Source: Bacteroidota bacterium (GTDB taxonomy: Bacteria > Bacteroidota > Bacteroidia > Flavobacteriales > Flavobacteriaceae). Taken from it: DNA of 58,449 nucleotides. Within the stretch, counting starts at the first letter, position 1; each line of letters opens with the position of its first letter. A program made the position numbers and the translations under genes. Positions 43,785 through 52,707 of the stretch are shown here, piece by piece. The stretch lies in the NCBI GenBank assembly GCA_027619415.1, contig JAQCFO010000008.1, positions 1-58,449 of the forward strand, read 5' to 3'. The notes below the pieces were generated by a model. That model was not told the origin of the DNA. It saw only the letters and a list, made by a program, of their open reading frames with translations, and did not search any database.

Positions 43785-44538
43785 AATATACGGTGAAGGA
43801 AGTCACATTTTGGTTGTTTTGCATGGATTTTTAGGAATGTCTGATAATTGGAAATCTTATTCTAATAAAATGACAGCAAATGGGTTTAAAGTTCATTTAA
43901 TTGACCAAAGAAATCACGGAGACAGTTTTCACAACGAAAACTTTAGTTATGAAATTCTAGCAAATGACTTAAAATACTATGTAGATTACCATAACCTTAC
44001 AAAATTTTCATTAATAGGTCATTCAATGGGCGGAAAAACAGCTATGATGTTTTCTAGCTTGTTCCAAGAAAATATTAGAAAATTAATTATTGTAGATATA
44101 CTACCTATATATTATAAAAATGATCACATAAACATATTAAAATCTTTAAAAAGTTTAGATTTTAATAAAATTAATTCAAGGTTAGAAGCGGATATTTCAC
44201 TTTCAAAATCTATTCCAGATCGATCTTTTAGAGCATTTTTATTAAAAAATTTATTTAGAAAAAATAATTCAAAACTTGCATTTAAAATTAATTTAGATAT
44301 TATTTATGATAACTTAAGTGAAATAGAGAAGGCTCTTCCATCCGATTTGTTTTTTCAGGGTGAAACACTATTTATTAAAGGAAAGAAATCGAATTATATA
44401 AACGATAAAAACATTTCAAAAATTCATGAACATTTCCCAAATTTTAAATTAGTAAATATATCTGATTCCGGTCATTGGGTTCATGCGGAAAACCTTAAAG
44501 ATTTTGTTACAGAAACATTAAATTTTTTAAAATCTTAA
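43768..44538 (+). CDS. alpha/beta-fold hydrolase (YbfF-like)
   Basis: A 256-residue alpha/beta hydrolase. It has the oxyanion segment HGFLGMSDNWKSY, the region VHLIDQRNHGDSFH, the nucleophile elbow SLIGHSMGGKTAM (Ser near 91) and the late catalytic His in ISDSGHWVHAENLKDF (near 234). These match YbfF-type esterases acting on short acyl or acyl-CoA substrates, but substrate prediction is not safe. Cytoplasmic. The pdxJ-hydrolase pair is frequent in flavobacteria. The start overlaps pdxJ by 17 bases. Confidence 0.85.
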   Translation: MLLKSKIYGEGSHILVVLHGFLGMSDNWKSYSNKMTANGFKVHLIDQRNHGDSFHNENFSYEILANDLKYYVDYHNLTKFSLIGHSMGGKTAMMFSSLFQENIRKLIIVDILPIYYKNDHINILKSLKSLDFNKINSRLEADISLSKSIPDRSFRAFLLKNLFRKNNSKLAFKINLDIIYDNLSEIEKALPSDLFFQGETLFIKGKKSNYINDKNISKIHEHFPNFKLVNISDSGHWVHAENLKDFVTETLNFLKS

Positions 44539-44595
44539 AAGTTGGTCACCTTTGTAAAAAGACCTATTTTTACTCACTAATTTTTAGATTAAATA

Positions 44596-45921
44596 ATGAA
44601 AGTTTCAAGAAAAGATATAGACAAGCTTAATTCAATTTTAACAGTTTCTATTGATAAAGTAGATTATAATTCAAATGTAGAAAAAGTTCTAACTGATTAC
44701 AGGAAAAGAGCTAACATCCCTGGTTTTAGAAAAGGTCACACTCCAATAGGTTTAATTAAAAAGCAATATGGCCTTTCTGTCAAAGTAGATGAAATTAATA
44801 AGCTTATGCAGAAAACCTTAAATGATTTTTTGAAGGATGAGAAGATAGCGGTCTTAGGAAATCCTATGCCAATTGAACAAGCAGGTTTGGATTGGAATTC
44901 TGAGAACTTGGCATTCGATTTCGAAATTGGTCTTTCTCCTAAGTTTGAAGTTTCTTTTAAAAATAAAAAAGCCATTCCTTCTTTTGAAATTGAAATTGAT
45001 TCTAAAATGATAGAAGATCAAATTAAGAACATGCAAAATCAATACGGAAAGTTAGTTTCTAAAAATATAATTGAAGATGGATTTGAGATTACAGGAACTT
45101 TTACTAACGAAGAATTAGAGGTGAATAACCCTTCAACTTTTCAATTAAAAAACATAAAAGAAAAATCAAATAAAGAAGCTTTTAAAAATTTAAAAATAGG
45201 AGAAAGCATAGATTTAAAAACCAAAAAACTTTTTAATGAGGATTCTGATTTGTCGTTTCATTTAAAATTAAATGATCAAAACAAAGATCAAATTAAAGAA
45301 ATTAAATTTTTATTAAAGGAAATTAACGAAAGACAGCCTGCTGATTTAGATCAAGAATTATTTGACAAACTATTTGGAAAAAATGCAATTAAATCTGTAA
45401 CTGAATTTAAAGATAAATTAAAGTCAGATGCTCAAGCTAATTTTGTTAATCAAACTGATCAAAAACTTTTAAACGATATTAATGATTATTTAATAGAAAA
45501 TACAAAATTTGATTTGCCTGTTTCTTTTCTGAAAAAATGGATGATGACAGCTGGAGAAAATAAATTGTCTGAAAAAGAAGCTGAAGAGGAGTATGTGAAA
45601 TCTGAAAAAGGTTTAAGATACCAGCTGATTGAGGGGAAAATTATTGAAGAAAATGAAATTAAAATTGATTTTGAGCAAATTAAAAACTTTTCAAAGGATT
45701 TAATCAAAATTCAAATGAAACAATATGGTCAAAACAATCCTGACGAAAAAGAATTAGATTCTATTTCAGAAAGAGTTTTATCTAACAAAGAAGAGGTTAA
45801 AAGAATTTCAGATCAATTGTTAAGCCAAAAATTAATTAAGTTATTTAAGTTAAACCTTAAATTTAAAAACAATAAAGTTTCATATGAGAAATTCATTGAA
45901 ATGGCCTATGCTAAAAATTAA
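44596..45921 (+). CDS. tig: trigger factor
   Basis: A 441-residue ribosome-associated chaperone. The N-terminal ribosome-binding domain shows YRKRANIPGFRKGHTPIGLIKKQYG (about 33-57), corresponding to the GFRxGxxP signature. The middle FKBP-like domain is strongly diverged and shorter than the E. coli one, as expected for Bacteroidota, so prolyl isomerase activity is doubtful. The C-terminal helical arms (about 235-441) are present. A CACCTTTG box (44547-44554) in the 57-base gap resembles a -7 element with one mismatch. It precedes clpP and clpX, the common tig-clpP-clpX arrangement. Confidence 0.93.
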   Translation: MKVSRKDIDKLNSILTVSIDKVDYNSNVEKVLTDYRKRANIPGFRKGHTPIGLIKKQYGLSVKVDEINKLMQKTLNDFLKDEKIAVLGNPMPIEQAGLDWNSENLAFDFEIGLSPKFEVSFKNKKAIPSFEIEIDSKMIEDQIKNMQNQYGKLVSKNIIEDGFEITGTFTNEELEVNNPSTFQLKNIKEKSNKEAFKNLKIGESIDLKTKKLFNEDSDLSFHLKLNDQNKDQIKEIKFLLKEINERQPADLDQELFDKLFGKNAIKSVTEFKDKLKSDAQANFVNQTDQKLLNDINDYLIENTKFDLPVSFLKKWMMTAGENKLSEKEAEEEYVKSEKGLRYQLIEGKIIEENEIKIDFEQIKNFSKDLIKIQMKQYGQNNPDEKELDSISERVLSNKEEVKRISDQLLSQKLIKLFKLNLKFKNNKVSYEKFIEMAYAKN

Positions 45922-45955
45922 TTAACTTTATTTCAATAAGATAATAACTAGAACT

Positions 45956-46615
45956 ATGGATTACTCTAAAGAATTTAAAAAATATTCTATAAAACATCAC
46001 GGTATTAACTCCCTTTACTATGATAAATTAGTCAGTAGTATGACTCCGTATATTATAGAAGAAAGACAGCTTAATGTTGCTCAAATGGATGTCTTTTCAA
46101 GACTGATGATGGATAGAATCATTTTCTTAGGAACTGGAATTAACGACTCTATAGCTAATATAATTCAAGCGCAATTGCTTTTTTTAGAAAGTACAGACAA
46201 AGATAAAGACATACAGATATATATTAATTCTCCTGGAGGCTCTGTTTATGCAGGGTTGGGGATTTATGATACAATGCAATTTATTAACCCAGAAGTTGCT
46301 ACAATTTGTACTGGGATTGCAGCTTCAATGGCAGCAGTTTTGTTGTGTGCTGGTCAAAAAGGAAAAAGATCAGGACTCACTCACTCAAGGGTAATGATTC
46401 ACCAACCTTTAGGAGGAGCGCAAGGACAAGCTTCAGATATTGAAATTACTGCTAGAGAAATAGGTAAATTAAAAAAAGAATTATACGATATAATTGCTAA
46501 TCATTCGGGTCAAAAATATGATAAAGTTCATAGTGATAGCGATAGAGATTACTGGATGAAGGCTGAAGAAGCAAAAAAATATGGTATGATTGATGAAGTT
46601 TTAAAAAGAAAATAA
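45956..46615 (+). CDS. clpP: ATP-dependent Clp protease proteolytic subunit
   Basis: A 219-residue ClpP serine peptidase. The nucleophile is Ser124 in [11 protein letters not shown], and the His is His149 in [11 protein letters not shown]; this 25-residue spacing equals that of the E. coli enzyme. The Asp lies in the SDSDRDYWM segment near 195. The N-terminal extension of about 25 residues before [11 protein letters not shown] is usual in this phylum and partly removed by processing. It forms the barrel degraded-substrate chamber with ClpX, encoded one base downstream. Confidence 0.97.
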   Translation: MDYSKEFKKYSIKHHGINSLYYDKLVSSMTPYIIEERQLNVAQMDVFSRLMMDRIIFLGTGINDSIANIIQAQLLFLESTDKDKDIQIYINSPGGSVYAGLGIYDTMQFINPEVATICTGIAASMAAVLLCAGQKGKRSGLTHSRVMIHQPLGGAQGQASDIEITAREIGKLKKELYDIIANHSGQKYDKVHSDSDRDYWMKAEEAKKYGMIDEVLKRK

Positions 46616-46616
46616 T

Positions 46617-47846
46617 ATGTCAGATAAAAATTTAATCTGTTCTTTCTGTGGATTAAGTAAGGTCCAAACTAACTTACTTGTTGCAGGGCAAGAAGCCCAT
46701 ATTTGTGATAGTTGTATAGAACAGGCTTATGGCATTATTTTAGAAGAATCTAAGAAAGAGGATAGTAAATCATCAAAAGAAGAATTTAAGATTTCTAAAC
46801 CAAAAGAAATAAAACTTTTCTTAGACGATTATGTTATAGGACAAGACCATACTAAAAAAATCTTATCTGTTGCCGTATACAATCATTATAAAAGATTGAA
46901 TCAAAGAGACTCTAAAAACGATATAGAAATTGATAAAAGCAATATTCTTATTGTTGGACAGACAGGTACCGGTAAAACGTTAATTGCTAAAACTATTGCA
47001 AGAATGCTTGACGTTCCATTAGCGATAGTCGATGCAACAGTTTTAACAGAAGCAGGGTATGTAGGAGAAGATGTAGAAACTATTTTAACTAGACTTTTAC
47101 AAGCTTCTGATTATGATCAATCTAAAGCTGAAAGAGGAATAGTTTTTATAGATGAAATTGATAAAATAGCCAGAAAAAGTGATAACCCGTCTATTACTCG
47201 TGATGTTTCTGGAGAAGGAGTACAACAAGCATTATTGAAGTTGTTAGAGGGAGCGGTAGTAAATGTTCCACCTAAAGGAGGTAGGAAACATCCGGATCAA
47301 AAGTTTATAGAAATGGACACTCAAAATATATTATTTATAGCTGGAGGGGCCTTTGATGGAATTGAAAGAATTATTTCCAAAAGATTAAATATGCAAGTAG
47401 TTGGGTACAAAAATGCATCTAAAAAAGAAATAAACTCAGAAAATTTACTTACATATATTTCTCCAAAAGATCTTAAAGATTTTGGACTTATACCTGAAAT
47501 TCTAGGAAGATTACCAGTATTGTCTTATATGAATAATTTAGACAAGAAAGCCTTAAGGTCTATTTTAACAGATCCAAAAAACGCTTTAATTAAACAATAT
47601 CAAAAGCTTTTCGAAATAGATGAAATTAAACTTTCTTTCGATAATGAAGGTCTGAATCATATAGTAGAAAAAGCTTTAGAATATAAATTAGGAGCCAGAG
47701 GCTTAAGATCTATTTGTGAAGTGATCCTAAATGATGCTATGTTTGAAATGCCTAGCACAAAAAGAAAAAAATTACATATTGATAAAAATTATATTGTAAG
47801 TAAATTATCAAGCTCAAGTTTAAATGTTTTAAAAGCAGCCTCTTAG
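46617..47846 (+). CDS. clpX: ATP-dependent Clp protease ATP-binding subunit ClpX
   Basis: A 409-residue AAA+ unfoldase. The N-terminal zinc-binding domain shows [17 protein letters not shown] with the later CDSC. Walker A is [12 protein letters not shown], the pore loop is in [12 protein letters not shown], Walker B is [13 protein letters not shown], and the RxRF-type loop and sensor regions follow. It recognises tagged substrates and feeds them to ClpP. Length is normal. Its stop codon overlaps the convergent GH3-like gene stop by four bases (TTAG). Confidence 0.97.
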   Translation: MSDKNLICSFCGLSKVQTNLLVAGQEAHICDSCIEQAYGIILEESKKEDSKSSKEEFKISKPKEIKLFLDDYVIGQDHTKKILSVAVYNHYKRLNQRDSKNDIEIDKSNILIVGQTGTGKTLIAKTIARMLDVPLAIVDATVLTEAGYVGEDVETILTRLLQASDYDQSKAERGIVFIDEIDKIARKSDNPSITRDVSGEGVQQALLKLLEGAVVNVPPKGGRKHPDQKFIEMDTQNILFIAGGAFDGIERIISKRLNMQVVGYKNASKKEINSENLLTYISPKDLKDFGLIPEILGRLPVLSYMNNLDKKALRSILTDPKNALIKQYQKLFEIDEIKLSFDNEGLNHIVEKALEYKLGARGLRSICEVILNDAMFEMPSTKRKKLHIDKNYIVSKLSSSSLNVLKAAS

Positions 47847-49354
47847 TTATTTAATTCTAATAATTCTCTAATCAAATCTCTGTTATCGCATAGTCTAGGG
47901 ATTTTATTCTGTCCTCCTAATTTTTTCTTTTTCTTAAGCCAATCATAAAATAAATCTTTTCGTGCTACTTTAATTACTAGCTCGGACATTGTGATGTTTT
48001 TAAATCTTTTTGATTTATAGTCTGAGTTTAATTTTTGAATATTTTTGTCTAAATCACTAGTGAATTTTTTTAAATCTTTTGGAATTTTTTTAAATTCAAT
48101 TAACCATTCGTGATGTCCAGAACCTGATTCTTTCATAAAAAATGGTGCCGCAGTATACTCTACTATAGATGAGTTATGATCTGTGAGTGTTTTTTCTAAT
48201 GCATTTTCCGCATTTTCAATAATTAACTCTTCTCCAAATGCATTAATAAAGTTTTTAATTCTCCCGGTAATTTTAATTCTAAATGGGAAAGTCGAACTAA
48301 ACCTTATGGTGTCGCCAATAACATACCTCCAAAGACCAGAATTAGTAGAAATAATCATAACGTAGTTTATGTTTTTTTTGACTTGCGAAAGATTAATGAT
48401 TTTTTGATTTAATTTTCCATAATACTTGCTTTCAATAAACTCGTAATAAATTCCATAATCAAGCATTAACAATAATTCATTTGAATCATTTCTGTCTTGT
48501 ATAGCAAAAAATCCTTCTGACGCATTGTAAATTTCATAAAACCTTACATCACTAGAAAATATTTTTTTAAATTCATTTCGATAAGGATTAAAGTTTACAC
48601 CACCATGAAAATATACTTCTAGATTTTCCCAAACTTCATTGATACTGGTTTTTTTACTTTTAACTAATATGTTATTTAATAGTGTTAGCATCCATGAAGG
48701 GACACCAGCTAAACTTGTAACATTTTCATTTAAAGTATTATTTACAATAGCATCAATCTTCTCATCCCACTTCTCCATAAGTGAAATCTCATTATTTGGT
48801 GTGCTAATCATTTCAGCCCAAATAGGTAAGTTATCTATTAGAATCGCTGATAAATCTCCAAAATAATGGTTGTTATTTTCATATAATTTTTTACTTCCAC
48901 CTAGCCTAAGAGATTTTCCAGAAAACAAATTAGAATTTATATTATTTTTGATATACAGACAAAGGACATCTTTACCTGCTTTAAAATGACAGTTTTCAAG
49001 GCATTCATTGCTTACCGGAATAAACTTACTAACTGAATTTGTAGTTCCACTAGATTGTGCATACCATTTAATTGGACTGCCCCAAAAAATATTTTGTTCT
49101 CCTTTAATAGATCTATCGATTAATTTAAAAAAATCTTCATAAGTAGTGATAGGTACCTTCTTTGAAAACCCATCATAATTTTTTATTGATTTAAAATCAT
49201 GTTTTTTTCCAAATTCCGTATTTACTGCACTTTTTAATAAAGTAGTCAATACTTCGTCTTGAACTTCTAATGGATATTTCATGAACAGTTCAATTTGGTG
49301 AATTCTTTTTTTTAGAACCCAAGTCATTACTGTATTAAGAAAAGAAAAAGGCAT
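47843..49354 (-). CDS. GH3-family acyl-adenylating enzyme
   Basis: A 503-residue protein of the GH3 auxin-responsive promoter family, enzymes that join amino acids to acyl groups through an acyl-adenylate. It includes [20 protein letters not shown] (the P-loop-like SSGTT motif), [15 protein letters not shown], the tyrosine-containing [15 protein letters not shown] and [34 protein letters not shown]. The bacterial substrates are unknown and are unlikely to be auxin. Common in Bacteroidota, usually as a single gene. Cytoplasmic, no transmembrane segments. Confidence 0.9.
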   Translation of the reverse strand: MPFSFLNTVMTWVLKKRIHQIELFMKYPLEVQDEVLTTLLKSAVNTEFGKKHDFKSIKNYDGFSKKVPITTYEDFFKLIDRSIKGEQNIFWGSPIKWYAQSSGTTNSVSKFIPVSNECLENCHFKAGKDVLCLYIKNNINSNLFSGKSLRLGGSKKLYENNNHYFGDLSAILIDNLPIWAEMISTPNNEISLMEKWDEKIDAIVNNTLNENVTSLAGVPSWMLTLLNNILVKSKKTSINEVWENLEVYFHGGVNFNPYRNEFKKIFSSDVRFYEIYNASEGFFAIQDRNDSNELLLMLDYGIYYEFIESKYYGKLNQKIINLSQVKKNINYVMIISTNSGLWRYVIGDTIRFSSTFPFRIKITGRIKNFINAFGEELIIENAENALEKTLTDHNSSIVEYTAAPFFMKESGSGHHEWLIEFKKIPKDLKKFTSDLDKNIQKLNSDYKSKRFKNITMSELVIKVARKDLFYDWLKKKKKLGGQNKIPRLCDNRDLIRELLELNN

Positions 49355-49400
49355 TTTTGTGTTATCTTTAATTATATAAATTTAATTTATATTTTTTAAT

Positions 49401-50195
49401 ATGTTCCAAGGTGTTTTAATAAAAATGATGGTAGAGAATAATAATCAAGTTGATTATTTTCTAAATTTTAAGAATGACCTTATTCATGTGAATCAATTAA
49501 TTGATAAAACAATAAAATTGAAATTTAAGGGATATGAATGTTTAAGTTGTCAGTCTAACTTAGAAACTTATAGACAGGGATATTGTAAAAGATGTTTTTT
49601 TGAACTTCCAAGTACTGCACAATGGATTATGAAGCCTGAGTTAAGTAAAGCTCATTTAAATATAGAAGAAAGAAATTTAGAATATGAAAAGTCAATTCAA
49701 TTAAAACCACATATTGTTTATTTAGCTTTTTCTAGTGAAATTAAAGTCGGAGTAACAAGAAAAACCCAAGTTCCCTTTAGATGGATTGATCAAGGAGCTA
49801 TTAAGGCAGTGCAAATTGCAGAATTACCAAATCGTTATTTAGCAGGGATTACTGAAGTTGAACTTAAAAAACACTATTCAGATAAAACCAATTGGAGAGA
49901 AATGCTTAAAACAGACAGCACTAAAATTGATCTTGAAACGGAAAGAATAAATTCATTAAAATTATTGCCAGAAGAGACTTTAAACTTATGTAAAGAACAA
50001 TCATATAAAGAGTTTAACATAAATTATCCAGTCAAAAGACATCCTGTAAACCCTAAAAGTTTAAATATTATCAAACAAAATAGCTTTTCCGGAAAATTAG
50101 TTGGAATTAAAGGACAATATTTGATTTTTGACGACGATACAGTTTTTAATGTAAGGTCTAACGAAGGATTAGTTGTAAATATTGAGATTAACTAA
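49401..50195 (+). CDS. DUF2797 protein
   Basis: A 264-residue soluble protein of the DUF2797 family. It begins MFQGVLIKMMVENNNQVDYF, with a four-Cys zinc-ribbon-like segment, YECLSCQSNLETYRQGYCKRCFFELP (about 48-73, CxxC...CxxC). The conserved HIVYLAFSSEIKVGVTRKTQVPFRWIDQGA (about 108-137) is related to GIY-YIG-like sequences. The function is unknown. It lies divergent from the GH3-like gene and converges with the queuosine transporter gene by four bases (CTAA). The start is set at 49401 because homologues show the QGVL segment at the N-terminus. Confidence 0.86.
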   Translation: MFQGVLIKMMVENNNQVDYFLNFKNDLIHVNQLIDKTIKLKFKGYECLSCQSNLETYRQGYCKRCFFELPSTAQWIMKPELSKAHLNIEERNLEYEKSIQLKPHIVYLAFSSEIKVGVTRKTQVPFRWIDQGAIKAVQIAELPNRYLAGITEVELKKHYSDKTNWREMLKTDSTKIDLETERINSLKLLPEETLNLCKEQSYKEFNINYPVKRHPVNPKSLNIIKQNSFSGKLVGIKGQYLIFDDDTVFNVRSNEGLVVNIEIN

Positions 50196-50893
50196 AATTT
50201 AATTTCTTCACCAATTTTTAAATCAAATTTTTTCCTAAAAAAATAAACAAAAAGATATAGTAGCGGAGTATCTAATAATGCCATAACTATTTTAAAAACA
50301 ATTCCAGAGATTATTAAACCCCAAAAACTATCCCAGCTTAATACTTGAAATAAACACAGTAAAGAAATTACGGTTACTGTATCAATTATTTGAGAACTAA
50401 AAGTTGAAAAATTATTCCTAAGCCATAACATTTTTCCTTTTGTTAAAGTTTTCCAAAAATGATAAATCTTAATATCAATAAATTGAGCAAACAAATAAGC
50501 TGACATTGAGGCTAGTACAGCCAATCCAGATAAAGAAAACACTTTAGAAAAAGTTTCATTATCTAGCGGAGATGAAGATAATGCAGGCACACTGTCAGAA
50601 ATTAATATTATGAGTAATGAAAAAAATGAAGCAAAAATGCCAGCTATAACAACTTGATTAGCTTTCTTTTGACCATAAATTTCTGAAATTAAATCTGTGA
50701 CTAAAAATGTTATTGGATAGGGTAAAATACCTACAGAAAGTTCAAATAATTGAATTCCCCCGATTGATAAATCAAAAGGATACCAGTAAAAAAATTTTTG
50801 AAAAATTAAATTTGAAACAACTAATGAAGTGATAAATAAAGCAGCAAGATATAAGTATATTTTATGAGCTAAATTTTTTTTTGATTCTGACAT
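50192..50893 (-). CDS. queuosine precursor transporter (YhhQ/COG1738)
   Basis: A 233-residue membrane protein of the queuosine precursor transporter (VUT/YhhQ) family, which imports preQ0/preQ1 or related bases for tRNA queuosine synthesis. About six helices are seen. The family features include ILPYPITFLVTDLISEIYGQKKANQVVIAG (helix 2 with the conserved P-T-D-x-x-x-E-x-Y-G motif), ASMSAYLFAQFIDIKIYHFWK and LWLRNNFSTFSSQIIDTVTVIS (N-x-S-x-x-x-x-x-x-D). No preQ1 riboswitch-like fold was seen in the 76-base leader. A TATCTTTG -7 box is positioned 35 bases upstream of the ATG. Confidence 0.9.
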   Translation of the reverse strand: MSESKKNLAHKIYLYLAALFITSLVVSNLIFQKFFYWYPFDLSIGGIQLFELSVGILPYPITFLVTDLISEIYGQKKANQVVIAGIFASFFSLLIILISDSVPALSSSPLDNETFSKVFSLSGLAVLASMSAYLFAQFIDIKIYHFWKTLTKGKMLWLRNNFSTFSSQIIDTVTVISLLCLFQVLSWDSFWGLIISGIVFKIVMALLDTPLLYLFVYFFRKKFDLKIGEEIKF

Positions 50894-50927
50894 TTTTAAT
50901 TCTAAAAATTGAATTAGACTACACTAA

Positions 50928-50935
50928 CAAAGATA
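50928..50935 (-). promoter_or_regulatory. candidate -7 box for the queuosine transporter gene (TATCTTTG)
   Basis: On the minus strand this reads TATCTTTG, a good TAnnTTTG match, 34 bases ahead of the transporter start. It lies in the 76-base gap shared with divergent folK. The -33 TTG is not evident. Confidence 0.45.
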
Positions 50936-50969
50936 AGATATTATAAATTCTTTTCTTTATTTTGGCTTT

Positions 50970-52100
50970 ATGAATAAGTTTAGAGTCTTGTTGTCAATTG
51001 GAAGTAATTTAGGTGATAAAAAAAAGTATATACAATCAGCTATTAGCTTAATTGACAAAAAAATTGGAGATGTTGTTTCAATTTCAAAAACTTATCAAAC
51101 ACCTGCTTTAGGTTTTGTGGGTGAAGATTTTTATAACTGTTGTATAGCGGTTAATACAGACTTATCACCCTTAGACTTATTAAAAAACTTAATTAAAATT
51201 GAGAAAGATGGGGGAAGATTAAGAACTAGCGATAAAACCTATGAGTCAAGAACAATTGATATTGATATTTTATTCTATGAAAACCAAGTAATTGAATTAC
51301 CAGAGCTTCAAATACCTCACCCTCGTCTTCACCAAAGGGCTTTTGTTCTTCTTCCTTTATTTGATATTGCAAAAAGTAAAGTTCATCCGATATTGAAAAC
51401 TACAATATTAGATTTAAAAAATAATTTGACAGATTTGGATTCAATACAGGAACTAGAAGTGGGTTTAAAAATGCCCGTAATGGATCTTATGAATTCATTT
51501 GATAATTTAGTTGTTGAAGGAAACATTGGAGTCGGGAAAACAACTTTATCAAAAAAACTTTCAACTGATTTAAACAAAAATTTAATATTGGAAGAATTTA
51601 AAGAAAATCCTTTTTTAGATAAATTTTATAAAGATCCAAAGAGATATGCTTTAAATCTAGAGCTTACTTTTCTTATTGATAGGTGCAGACAGTTAAATGA
51701 TTTTAAAAATCAAATGGATTTGTTTAAGCCTGGTGTAGTTTTTGATTATGACATATTTAAATCATTAATTTTTGCCGGAGTTACTTTATCTGAAGTTGAT
51801 TTTAAATTGTTTAGAGATATTTATTATTTCATGACTAAAGATTTATATAAATCGAATCTCGTTATTTATCTTTTACAAAAAACAGAAAAATTACTTTCAA
51901 ACATAAATAGCAGGGGAAGAGACTATGAGAAAGATATAAGTAAAGATTATTTAGATAAAATAAATAATGCTTACATAAATTATTTAAAGAACAGGGCTGA
52001 TTTAAATATAGTATTTATAGATATTTCAGATTTAGATTTTGTTGAAAACCATGCTGATTATCTAGAATTACTATTTAGAATAAAAAGAAAATTAAGATAA
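50970..52100 (+). CDS. folK: fused HPPK (FolK) and deoxynucleoside kinase
   Basis: A 376-residue protein with two enzymes in one chain. Residues 1-135 are 2-amino-4-hydroxy-6-hydroxymethyldihydropteridine pyrophosphokinase (folate pathway), with LSIGSNLGDKKKYIQ, FYNCCIAVNT, ESRTIDIDILFYENQVI and PHPRLHQRAFVLLPL. After a linker, residues about 175-376 are a deoxynucleoside kinase. There the P-loop is NLVVEGNIGVGKTTL, FLIDRCRQL supplies the DR motif, and RGRDYEKDISKDYL is the lid region. It would link folate and deoxynucleotide (thymidylate) supply. I recall this fusion from other Flavobacteriaceae. It converges with the SpoU methyltransferase gene, overlapping by nine bases. Confidence 0.92.
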   Translation: MNKFRVLLSIGSNLGDKKKYIQSAISLIDKKIGDVVSISKTYQTPALGFVGEDFYNCCIAVNTDLSPLDLLKNLIKIEKDGGRLRTSDKTYESRTIDIDILFYENQVIELPELQIPHPRLHQRAFVLLPLFDIAKSKVHPILKTTILDLKNNLTDLDSIQELEVGLKMPVMDLMNSFDNLVVEGNIGVGKTTLSKKLSTDLNKNLILEEFKENPFLDKFYKDPKRYALNLELTFLIDRCRQLNDFKNQMDLFKPGVVFDYDIFKSLIFAGVTLSEVDFKLFRDIYYFMTKDLYKSNLVIYLLQKTEKLLSNINSRGRDYEKDISKDYLDKINNAYINYLKNRADLNIVFIDISDLDFVENHADYLELLFRIKRKLR

Positions 52101-52619
52101 ATTCTTAAAGAATTCCCAAATTAGAATTCCAGAACAAATAGAGACGTTTAAAGAATGTTTGGTTCCAAATTGAGGCACTTCTATAACGTCATTTGATAAA
52201 TTAACTACACTTTGAGAAATTCCTTTTACTTCATTTCCGAAAATTAAAGCGTGTTTAATATTTCTAGAAATAGTTAAATTTCCTAACTTTTTAGAGTCAT
52301 CAGCCTGTTCAACACTCCATATGAATATTTTTTCTTTTTGAAGATTTTTAACAAGATCTTCAATGTTTTCTGAATATTCCCAATCAACACTTTCTGTAGA
52401 CCCTAAAGCTGTTTTATGAATGTCTTTATTGGGAGGGCATGCAGTAATTCCACACAAATAAATTTTTTCTATTAAAAAAGCATCTGATGTTCTAAATATT
52501 GAACCAATATTGTTCAAGCTTCTAATATCATCTAAAATTATAATTAATGGAGTTTTTGGAGTTTTTTTAAATTCATTAATTTCAATCCTTCCAAGCTCAC
52601 TATTTTTTAATTTTCTCAT
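52092..52619 (-). CDS. TrmH/SpoU-family RNA methyltransferase
   Basis: A 175-residue SPOUT 2'-O-methyltransferase acting on tRNA or rRNA. The three SpoU motifs are present: LDDIRSLNNIGSIFRTSDAF (motif 1, with the conserved Arg), ALIFGNEVKGIS (motif 2) and EVPQFGTKHSLNVSICSGILIWEFF (motif 3, SLNVS). It lacks an N-terminal RNA-binding extension, so its target (tRNA Gm18-like or rRNA) cannot be fixed. It overlaps the convergent folK/kinase fusion by nine bases. A TTACTTTG box upstream on the minus strand is a one-mismatch -7 candidate. Confidence 0.9.
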   Translation of the reverse strand: MRKLKNSELGRIEINEFKKTPKTPLIIILDDIRSLNNIGSIFRTSDAFLIEKIYLCGITACPPNKDIHKTALGSTESVDWEYSENIEDLVKNLQKEKIFIWSVEQADDSKKLGNLTISRNIKHALIFGNEVKGISQSVVNLSNDVIEVPQFGTKHSLNVSICSGILIWEFFKNLS

Positions 52620-52707
52620 TTAGAATAATATACTTATTGTTAAGATTTTACAAAGTAATAGATTAAATTTCTAAATAATAGTAAATTAGCTTTTAATCAT
52701 ATATAAA

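Noticed and set aside
50894-50969. preQ1 riboswitch ahead of the queuosine transporter
   Set aside because: The 76-base gap has no recognisable hairpin and A-rich tail characteristic of preQ1 classes; a -7 box only 34 bases from the ATG leaves little leader.
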